Of a DNA stretch of 35,793 nt, positions 30,935 through 35,793 are shown piece after piece. The position numbers were made by a program, and so were the translations under genes. A model generated the notes under the pieces. It worked only from the letters and a program-made list of their open reading frames with translations, made no database searches and was not told the DNA's origin. Numbering within the stretch: position 1 is the stretch's first letter; each line of letters starts with the position of its first letter. The stretch is from a virus: the IMG/VR virus record IMGVR_UViG_3300013233_000312, positions 1 through 35,793 of that record; one strand, given 5' to 3'.

Positions 30935-32574
30935 ATATCACCGAGAAGGAGTTCTTAAGCCTTTTCAACAACCGCCGCGATCTGTGGGAGCTGCTCAACA
31001 CCACACCTAAAAGTGAGGGCGATTTTGTTAAGCGGTACCTGCCCTCTAAGCTCTGGCGGATGAATAATCTATACAAAGTGGTCAACCGCGACGGGGATCT
31101 TGTGGACTTCAAGATGAACCGCGCTCAGTTTATTGTCCACTCCTACCTGCTGAAACACAGCCGCCTTATTATCCTCAAAAGTAGGCAGCAAGGCATATCT
31201 ACCTATTTCTTGATTGCCTTCAACGACGATGCCCTATTTATCCGCAACCTAAAGTGTGGCTTGATGGCGCAGGGGAAGGCCGAAGCCTCTTCTCTGCTTG
31301 AGCGTGTACAAACCCTGTGGGATAACTTAGACCCTGACGTGGTAGAGCTGCTGAATAGGTCGGTGGCAGTCAAGAACACCACCGAGCGCAGCTATAACAA
31401 CAACTCTTCGATGTTTATCAGAACGTCCTTTAGATCCGCTACACTGCAACGGCTCCATATCTCAGAGTTTGGCAAGATAGCCAACGAAAACCCCCGTAGA
31501 GCCAGAGAAACTAAGACAGGGACGTTACAGACCTTGAAGGCGGGTAATGTGGGGGCGATTGAGTCAACAGCAGAAGGCGCGAACGACTTTAAGACAATGT
31601 GGGATAACGCGGTAGCGGTCAGGGCGCAGGTGGAGCAGTTAGCGGGTAAGGATTTTCTACCTGTCTTCCTGCCGTGGCATGACGATCCAGATTGCTTAGA
31701 GTCGGTCACACAGCCCATAACTAAAGAAGCGCGCGATTACTTTGCCGTCCTCAAGGAGCAGCATGGAATTGTGTTGACCCCTGAGCAGCAGAACTTCTGG
31801 GTGGCTCAATACAGGGAGCTTGAGGGTGACATCCACCAAGAGTACCCCGCTACCCCTGATGAGGCGTTCAGCGCCGCTAAAGACGGCAGTTATTGGGCTA
31901 GGTTGTGGTTGCGGCACGTCATCCGTAACAGCCGAATTACACCTAACTTATACGACCCCGCGCTGCCGGTTTATGTGGCGGCTGATTTGGGTAGCAATGA
32001 CCTCACTGTGTTGCTGTTGTTCCAATACTTTGAAGGCTCCCAGAGCGCCCCATCGCTGCGTATGGTGGGTGAGTACACCAACTCTGGTGAGTTTATCGGC
32101 TTCTACGCTGATTACCTAATCCATCAAGTAATGGATCGACGCGGCTGGGATGTGGCTAAGGTGGCGCTGCCCCATGATGCTTGTGTGGTGGATTTGTCGT
32201 CAGAGGACAGAATGACCCGCGAAGATATTTTTAACAGCCGTGGGCTAACTCAGACGGACATACTACCTAAATTAGGTTTGGTGAACAGCATTGAGAGTGT
32301 CAGGGCTTGGATACCGTACATGCACATAGATCGAGAATGTGGCTATGTGGCGGAGTGCGCTATGAAGTATTCTAAGAAGTGGAATGAGGCTACAAGCACT
32401 TGGGACGCTAAGCCGCCTAGATCAGAATGGAACCACGGCGCGGACGCTATGCGGTATATGGTGCAGTTTGTGGAGCAGCATCTGGCCAGCCCTGCTGCTA
32501 TGAGTTATGTCTATGAGACCTCCAAGGTGCGCTCTGCTAAGAAGAACGCCCCAGAGACCTATATAGGGATCTAA
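30931..32574 (+). CDS. terminase large subunit (packaging ATPase-nuclease)
   Basis: A 547-aa motor that pumps DNA into the procapsid through the portal and cuts it. ATPase: variant Walker A LKSRQQGIST (residues 82-91) and Walker B LHISEFG with E179. Nuclease (RNase H fold): YVAADLGSND with D352, and NHGADAMRYM near the C-terminus. The start is TTG at 30931, overlapping the previous TGA (TTGA); no ribosome binding site is obvious, so coupling is likely. It ends two bases from the convergent zinc-ribbon gene with no terminator visible. Confidence 0.92.
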   Translation: MNITEKEFLSLFNNRRDLWELLNTTPKSEGDFVKRYLPSKLWRMNNLYKVVNRDGDLVDFKMNRAQFIVHSYLLKHSRLIILKSRQQGISTYFLIAFNDDALFIRNLKCGLMAQGKAEASSLLERVQTLWDNLDPDVVELLNRSVAVKNTTERSYNNNSSMFIRTSFRSATLQRLHISEFGKIANENPRRARETKTGTLQTLKAGNVGAIESTAEGANDFKTMWDNAVAVRAQVEQLAGKDFLPVFLPWHDDPDCLESVTQPITKEARDYFAVLKEQHGIVLTPEQQNFWVAQYRELEGDIHQEYPATPDEAFSAAKDGSYWARLWLRHVIRNSRITPNLYDPALPVYVAADLGSNDLTVLLLFQYFEGSQSAPSLRMVGEYTNSGEFIGFYADYLIHQVMDRRGWDVAKVALPHDACVVDLSSEDRMTREDIFNSRGLTQTDILPKLGLVNSIESVRAWIPYMHIDRECGYVAECAMKYSKKWNEATSTWDAKPPRSEWNHGADAMRYMVQFVEQHLASPAAMSYVYETSKVRSAKKNAPETYIGI

Positions 32575-32576
32575 GG

Positions 32577-32822
32577 TTAGGCCAGCTTGTACTGGATGCG
32601 GATGGCCTCAACGAAGTTGGTAAACATCTCCGCCTTGGTTGAGTTTGGGTGGTCAGTCGTTAAGATGGCCACCTCTTTAGCAGCTAAGGAAGGCATAGCA
32701 GCACAAGCTCTCAGCCGCCACACGCATGTATCACAAAGCACAGCTTCCTTATGGGACTCACCTTGCCGCCAATCTAAATGGCTGTTGATCCCATAACTGT
32801 GGCATAAAACACAACTTCTCAT
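32577..32822 (-). CDS. zinc-ribbon-like small protein
   Basis: An 81-aa protein with two CxxC pairs near the N-terminus (CVLC at 4-7, then CDTC about residues 30-33) forming a plausible treble-clef or zinc ribbon, and a helical C-terminus. The ATG at 32822 has GGAG six bases upstream; an in-frame start at 32834 would place that site inside the gene. Its initiation region GGAGTTACTTATGAG is complementary, 14 of 15 bases, to the predicted small RNA at 33333-33387. Function unknown; last gene of the leftward accessory operon. Confidence 0.65.
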   Translation of the reverse strand: MRSCVLCHSYGINSHLDWRQGESHKEAVLCDTCVWRLRACAAMPSLAAKEVAILTTDHPNSTKAEMFTNFVEAIRIQYKLA

Positions 32823-32838
32823 AAGTAACTCCAACTAA

Positions 32839-33315
32839 TTAAGGTTTAAGGGCTGTGTGGCAGCCGCTGCAAACAGCGGCTTCTTCAACAGCTAAGGTAG
32901 GGTGCAGGCACCAGCCGTAGCGGGGTGTCGCACGGACGAATTGGCCTGTGTCGCTGATTAAGCAGACGTCCACTGGCATGTTGTAGCGGTTGACCACGGC
33001 CACGAGCTGCTTGTAGTGCTTAGAGGCGATGCCGGACTTGGTGATTAGCACCACCCCTGCACGTTTATTGGTCTTTAGGCTGTAATGTAATGCCTGTGTG
33101 ACCGACTCAGCCCACTTGGTATCGAAATCAAACTCAATGGCTCTGTTGTCGGTCAGGCAGTCAACCCGTGTCTTATCATCTAACCTAAATTCAGTGGCAC
33201 CGTGGGCTTTAGCGCACCACTTGAATTGGTAGTGCTTCTCTTTAGGGGCTGCATGAGCCAAGGCGGTGGCTGCGGCCACAACAAGTAAGGTGAACAAAGT
33301 TAAAAATCGAAACAT
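32839..33315 (-). CDS. secreted PD-(D/E)XK-like protein with CxxCH motif
   Basis: A 158-aa protein with a clear Sec signal peptide (MFRFLTLFTLLVVAAATALAHA, cleavage near 20-23). The body has FRLDDKTRVDCLTDNRAIEFDFDTKWAESVTQALHY, with D52, E61, D63/D65 and K67 arranged like a PD-(D/E)XK nuclease core followed by a conserved QALHY. I recall relatives with this block as uncharacterised exported proteins. The C-terminus has CSGCH (149-153). It would act in the periplasm. A role against superinfecting phage DNA is possible but unproven; activity may be lost. It lies directly after the terminator at 33333-33359. Confidence 0.65.
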   Translation of the reverse strand: MFRFLTLFTLLVVAAATALAHAAPKEKHYQFKWCAKAHGATEFRLDDKTRVDCLTDNRAIEFDFDTKWAESVTQALHYSLKTNKRAGVVLITKSGIASKHYKQLVAVVNRYNMPVDVCLISDTGQFVRATPRYGWCLHPTLAVEEAAVCSGCHTALKP

Positions 33316-33332
33316 AATAAGGTCTCACAAAT

Positions 33333-33359
33333 AAAAAAGCCCCAAGGGAGACTTGAGGC
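33333..33359 (-). terminator. rho-independent terminator, leftward
   Basis: Leftward GCCTCAAG - TCTCC - CTTGGGGC (8-bp stem with one G-T pair, 33359-33339) followed by six T. It ends transcripts from the genes at 33467-34215 and from the promoter at 33394-33422. Genes at 32577-33315 must rely on read-through or an unseen promoter. Confidence 0.88.
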
Positions 33360-33387
33360 AATCACGGCACAGAGGAGTTACTTCTGA
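33333..33387 (-). ncRNA. predicted small RNA with anti-ribosome-binding-site loop
   Basis: A strong promoter and a terminator only about 55 nt apart enclose no ORF, the hallmark of a small RNA. The 5' part can fold as CAGA (33386-33383) - loop AGTAACTCC (33382-33374) - TCTG (33373-33370), then a short linker and the terminator hairpin. The loop is complementary to the GGAGTTA-type ribosome binding sites used by several genes of this phage (see findings). An alternative is a transcription attenuator for the downstream secreted protein gene. Confidence 0.55.
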
Positions 33388-33393
33388 GCCGGT

Positions 33394-33422
33394 AGTATGG
33401 CAGTATTGCCGGTTGCTGTCAA
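33394..33422 (-). promoter_or_regulatory. strong leftward sigma70 promoter
   Basis: TTGACA (33422-33417), 17-bp spacer, CATACT (33399-33394). Perfect -35, ideal spacing, -10 with two mismatches. Expected start near 33387. The only things between it and the terminator at 33333-33359 are about 30 transcribed bases, so its main product should be a short RNA. Confidence 0.75.
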
Positions 33423-33466
33423 GTTGGTGAATTTAATAATCCACGTTTTTGATGTGCTTAGCGTTC

Positions 33467-33958
33467 CTATGGGGCTGTTGTTCCTGCTCCTTTGGTTCCC
33501 GCAGCCGATTTAGCGCCAGTGCCTACGTTAGTTGCAGATTTGCCGTTACCTCCGTTATTGAGATTTGTGATAACTGCCGTAGTTTGGGCGGCTGGGGCGG
33601 ATACAGTAGCTAAAGCTGCTTGTGTGGCGTTGTTAGCGGCTGCTTTTTTAGCGGTTTTTGTGGTGCCTTGAGCCACTCCAACCACCGTGCTGCCGCCGGT
33701 GATCTTAACTTCGTGGACGGTGTGTTTTACGCCGTCAATATCGACGGTGTGGATCGTCGGTTTACCTAAGTGCTTGTTTATCGTAGTCTTATCGGCTTCG
33801 ATGTGTTCTTCATACTCAGGCTCGCCGTTTGGGAGCAGCCTTTTACGCTCTGTCGCTTCGTCGTCTACCTCTTTTTGGTGCTTAATCTCCTCCTCAGAGC
33901 GTTTTTGCTTGCTACGGCTGCGTTTGCGGCTTGTTTTGTTGTCTTTCTTAGAACCCAT
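33467..33958 (-). CDS. low-complexity basic hypothetical protein
   Basis: A 163-aa protein with a highly basic N-terminus (KKDNKTSRKRSRSKQKR), an acidic-charged stretch, a short structured part (residues about 60-118: KPTIHTVDIDGVKHTVHEVKITGGSTVVGVAQGTTKTAKKAAANNATQAAL) and an Ala/Gly/Thr-rich tail. The structured part faintly recalls a double-stranded RNA-binding domain (see findings). Start overlaps the previous stop as TAATG. Nucleic-acid binding is plausible from charge. No family can be named. Confidence 0.55.
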   Translation of the reverse strand: MGSKKDNKTSRKRSRSKQKRSEEEIKHQKEVDDEATERKRLLPNGEPEYEEHIEADKTTINKHLGKPTIHTVDIDGVKHTVHEVKITGGSTVVGVAQGTTKTAKKAAANNATQAALATVSAPAAQTTAVITNLNNGGNGKSATNVGTGAKSAAGTKGAGTTAP

Positions 33959-34215
33959 TATAGGTCTCCTTGGTGTTCATCTAGGGGTTGATTGAGGTCT
34001 CTGTACACCTTGTAGGCGAAACCTGCGGCGAATAATACCACAAGTGGGCTGAACAATGCGCTCAGACCGCCGAGAACGGCCACTACAACGACGATCTGCA
34101 AAACCCGCTGGCATAGTAGCCCTACGCCTCTTAAAAGGCCGTAGAGGGATTCTTCGTGGATGCAGAGCCAAATGACGGTGGCCAGTGTGATGTAGAAGGG
34201 TGTGTAACTGTGCAT
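33958..34215 (-). CDS. small membrane protein
   Basis: An 85-aa protein with hydrophobic segments at residues about 7-21 and a long one at about 38-68 (VLQIVVVVAVLGGLSALFSPLVVLFAAGFAYKV), ending in an acidic tail (YRDLNQPLDEHQGDL). The ATG at 34215 follows GAGGAGTTA, which is complementary to nine bases of the predicted small RNA. First gene after the AT-rich region, so its promoter should lie in that region. Function unknown; an envelope or superinfection-exclusion protein would fit. Confidence 0.6.
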   Translation of the reverse strand: MHSYTPFYITLATVIWLCIHEESLYGLLRGVGLLCQRVLQIVVVVAVLGGLSALFSPLVVLFAAGFAYKVYRDLNQPLDEHQGDL

Positions 34216-34877
34216 AACTAACTCCTCGGTGGTTGAGACCTAACAATACCTAAAGGAATGGTGTGGCGCAAGAAGTAATTTAGCTTATAGCGTAAATAAC
34301 CCAGCTAGCCAAAAGTTCCCTTACGATTGTGCAATCAGGCACGTTTTTCTGGATGGCGAAATAGCTGTATATAATAAATAATTGTAATTTGAATAAAAAA
34401 AAAGACATTGTGTTTGTTTTAAAGCGCACTTTTGGATAACTATTTATTTTAGTTCAACTTAAGCCCTTACATCGCCTATATTGATTAGTTTCTGACCAAT
34501 CCAATTACTTTAGCTCCTATTAGCCATTAGTAAATTTAATGGTGGTATTAGCAGAACTTGGGGTATTTTCAAATTTATTTTACAATGTAATCGCCTATTT
34601 TAACCTATCTCGCAAAGGCGACCTTTTAGCCCTTTAAGTCTGATCGTTAGCCTCGCATAGTTATCGAATTAGGCCGCTAACGAATAAAATAATTACTTTG
34701 GTGCCTATTTAGCAGCTTAAGAGTTGTATTACAAGTTTAAATCTCTGGGATTTGTTGTCTGTTATATGAGCCTTGCGACTAAATATGCAAAAACACCCAT
34801 TTAGGAACCCGAATAGCTTTTTACGATAAATCCGTTATATAACTAATTTTATCTAATTTCAATTATTTTGCAGGCAA
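34216..34877. other. AT-rich gene-free region
   Basis: About 660 bp with no credible ORF and a much higher A+T content than the rest. Contents: word repeats TCGCCTAT (34473, 34591) and GCCTATTTA (34703), TAGCC words, an AGTTCAACTTAAG motif (34451), an inverted repeat CGTTAGC (34645-34651) / GCTAACG (34676-34682), a small AAAGG-CGA-CCTTT hairpin near 34615, and TATAAT near 34370 on the + strand with a weak -35. Candidate for a replication origin or a control region for the genes at 33467-34215. No promoter is convincing enough to call. Confidence 0.6.
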
Positions 34878-34901
34878 TAAAAAAGCGGCTAAAAAGCCGC
34901 T
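34878..34901 (-). terminator. rho-independent terminator, leftward
   Basis: Leftward AGCGGCT - TTTT - AGCCGCT (perfect 7-bp stem, 34901-34884) followed by T-rich sequence. It closes the operon 34923-35793 just after its last gene and isolates it from the AT-rich region. Confidence 0.9.
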
Positions 34902-34922
34902 CTGTTGAGGTGTTGGTGGGAG

Positions 34923-35135
34923 CTAAGTGTGGGCAGCTAGGTACGACAGCACGAACCGGATCTGGCGCAGCATATTCTCTGGCGTGTCGGGCTGTTTTGG
35001 TGGCAGCTTAATGTCGAAGGATGCGGCGACCGCCGAGGCCAGCAGCGCAAGAGCTAAGTCACGGGTCTCTGTTAGGTCTTTGGTCTTGTCTGTGATCTCC
35101 GCAGCGCACATACTACAATGGTAGGTTGTCTTCAT
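34923..35135 (-). CDS. small hypothetical protein with CxxC
   Basis: A 70-aa protein starting MKTTYHCSMCAAEITDKTKDL, with one CxxC pair near the N-terminus and a helical, Ala/Leu-rich body. One pair is not enough for a zinc site in a monomer, but a dimer could share a metal. GTGAGA lies before the ATG in a leader repeated upstream of the neighbouring gene. Last gene before the terminator at 34878-34901. No recognised family. Confidence 0.55.
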   Translation of the reverse strand: MKTTYHCSMCAAEITDKTKDLTETRDLALALLASAVAASFDIKLPPKQPDTPENMLRQIRFVLSYLAAHT

Positions 35136-35140
35136 TTTGT

Positions 35141-35163
35141 TCTCACTTGTTGGTTGTTTTGGT
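35141..35163. repeat. 23-nt direct repeat, copy 1 (gene-boundary leader)
   Basis: An exact 23-nt match to 35415-35437. On the coding strand it covers the last codons (TKTTNK), stop codon and GTGAGA ribosome binding region before the 70-aa gene. A shorter piece (ACAACCAACAAG) recurs near 35668-35679 inside the HTH-repeat gene. Confidence 0.85.
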
Positions 35164-35409
35164 TGTGTACTCGTCCAGCTCTCTGATAGTCCTAGCTACG
35201 GCGCGGGCTACGAAGCCTGTAGAGGCATCAGCGGCTACGGCGAGGTCGCTATATTCAATGTTGAGGGTAGTAAATGCGACCCCAAGGTCTGAGCTAGTTA
35301 CAACAGCGAGGCGCAGAGCGTTCTGTCTATCCGGCCTTCGATGCATCTCATACTGCGTGCCTGCGTCTGCCACAGCTTTAGTGGCCAGCTTGACTACAAT
35401 ATCTCTCAT
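35143..35409 (-). CDS. small hypothetical protein
   Basis: An 88-aa protein (MRDIVVKLATKAVADAGTQYEMHRRPDRQNALRLAVV...) of mixed helix/strand character with no recognised motif. GTGAGACC lies before the ATG. Its C-terminal TKTTNK and stop are part of the 23-nt repeat. In an accessory operon of small unknown genes ending at the terminator at 34878-34901. Confidence 0.55.
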   Translation of the reverse strand: MRDIVVKLATKAVADAGTQYEMHRRPDRQNALRLAVVTSSDLGVAFTTLNIEYSDLAVAADASTGFVARAVARTIRELDEYTTKTTNK

Positions 35410-35414
35410 ATCGG

Positions 35415-35437
35415 TCTCACTTGTTGGTTGTTTTGGT
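35415..35437. repeat. 23-nt direct repeat, copy 2 (gene-boundary leader)
   Basis: An exact copy of 35141-35163. Here it is noncoding: it lies between the stop of the HTH-repeat gene and the start of the 88-aa gene and supplies the GTGAGA ribosome binding region. Confidence 0.85.
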
Positions 35438-35448
35438 GGGCTTCTGAC

Positions 35449-35793
35449 CTAAAGGATCTGGAAGCCGTTAATGGCTTTGTACTGGTTAGGTGCAGTGGCC
35501 GCCCGTGGGTGGTACTGGCGCGTTTTGCTCACGAGGTCGGCTCCTGTAGCGCCATTGGAGAGCCTTTGGTAGATCATGCGCTCTGAGACCCCGTATGCCT
35601 CTGCTAGCTGCGCCACACTCATGGGAGGCTTAGCAGGATCGACGGTGTAGAAGTTTTTAGGTCTTCTCTTGTTGGTTGTAGGGGCGACGATGGCCATGCC
35701 TGTCACGCCATCGCGTACGCGCCGCATGATGGTTGTCCTACTGACCCCGTAGAGGTTGGCCAACTCGCGGGATGTCCGTGGTGCTAGGCCGTT
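35449..35793 (-). CDS. double helix-turn-helix protein, 5' end outside the window
   Basis: Open to the window edge, so the N-terminus is missing; the TTG at 35763 is not needed as a start. Two similar HTH units are visible: SRELANLYGVSRTTIMRRVRDGVTGMAIV and SVAQLAEAYGVSERMIYQRLSNGATGADLV, each with LAxxYGVSxxxIxxR and G(V/A)TG, joined by a basic linker (NKRRPKN). Probably binds repeated or palindromic DNA. It could be a phage regulator or an HNH-like homing-endonuclease DNA-binding tail; no nuclease motif is inside the window. Confidence 0.6.
   Translation of the reverse strand, partial: NGLAPRTSRELANLYGVSRTTIMRRVRDGVTGMAIVAPTTNKRRPKNFYTVDPAKPPMSVAQLAEAYGVSERMIYQRLSNGATGADLVSKTRQYHPRAATAPNQYKAINGFQIL

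Noticed and set aside
32839-33315. Cytochrome c call from CSGCH
   Set aside because: A single CxxCH at the extreme C-terminus with no other cytochrome features; a metal or disulphide role is as likely.
33371-33388. Plus-strand reading of GGAGTTACTTCTGAG as a ribosome binding site for a rightward gene
   Set aside because: No start codon at proper spacing and no rightward ORF follows.
33955-33985. Leftward TATAAT at the 163-aa gene start as a promoter
   Set aside because: No -35 at 16-18 bp; the match arises from the TAATG stop/start overlap.
1-35793. tRNA genes
   Set aside because: GGTTCGA-like words (for example near 3159 and 13600) lie inside coding genes and have no cloverleaf around them.
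35763-35793. Circular closure of the window (right-edge gene continuing at base 1)
   Set aside because: Joining the ends puts an in-frame TAA at bases 27-25 with no start codon between it and the edge, so the join gives no sensible gene.

Overview
The window is most of the genome of a strictly lytic, short-tailed (podovirus-like) phage of a Gram-negative bacterium. The virion genes are a DUF4043/N4-gp56-type HK97-fold capsid protein, a P22-type portal, an adaptor, a nozzle-like tail protein and three large ejection-type proteins, with no tape measure or tail-tube genes. I see no integrase, repressor, phage RNA polymerase, tRNA gene or CRISPR array. Near-consensus sigma70 promoters drive the operons, so the host RNA polymerase probably transcribes everything. 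The host species cannot be told from the sequence. The right edge cuts an open gene, so the window is not closed.

Layout. (1) 29-1158, leftward: a dimeric dUTPase and an unknown Cys/His-rich protein. (2) 1328-11484, rightward early/replication operon: three small unknown genes, primase-helicase (AEP + SF3), gp2.5-like SSB, family A DNA polymerase, dNMP kinase, Cas4/RecB-like nuclease, a conserved unknown, SNF2-like helicase, ATP-dependent ligase and VRR-NUC nuclease. (3) 11481-29943, leftward late operon. Read from its promoter it holds scaffold, two tiny membrane proteins plus an M15 endolysin, capsid, five tandem paralogous head proteins, adaptor, nozzle, small protein, two internal proteins, portal, a 978-aa ejection protein, a tail fibre, three tandem paralogous fibre-tip proteins and a coiled-coil membrane protein. 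(4) 30034-32574, rightward packaging operon: RHH-like protein, TerS, small membrane protein, TerL. (5) 32577-35793, leftward accessory genes, among them a secreted nuclease-like protein, a predicted small RNA, an AT-rich gene-free stretch of about 700 bp and a protein with two HTH units that runs off the window.

How it works together. Replication uses a self-contained set (primase-helicase, SSB, Pol A, ligase, nucleases), with dUTPase and dNMP kinase tuning the nucleotide pool. Late genes fire from two overlapping divergent promoters at 29965-30008, one for scaffold/capsid/tail and one for packaging; the first packaging-side gene looks like a small ribbon-helix-helix protein and could regulate them.

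Most unusual items: a promoter-terminator unit at 33333-33422 that would make an RNA of about 55 nt whose 5' hairpin loop is complementary to several of the phage's own ribosome binding sites; the five-member head-protein array; the fibre-tip array sharing a module with the fibre C-terminus; a signal-peptide-bearing PD-(D/E)XK-like protein with a CxxCH motif; and a lysis cassette placed between scaffold and capsid genes. All functional calls come from reading motifs by eye; no database search was possible.
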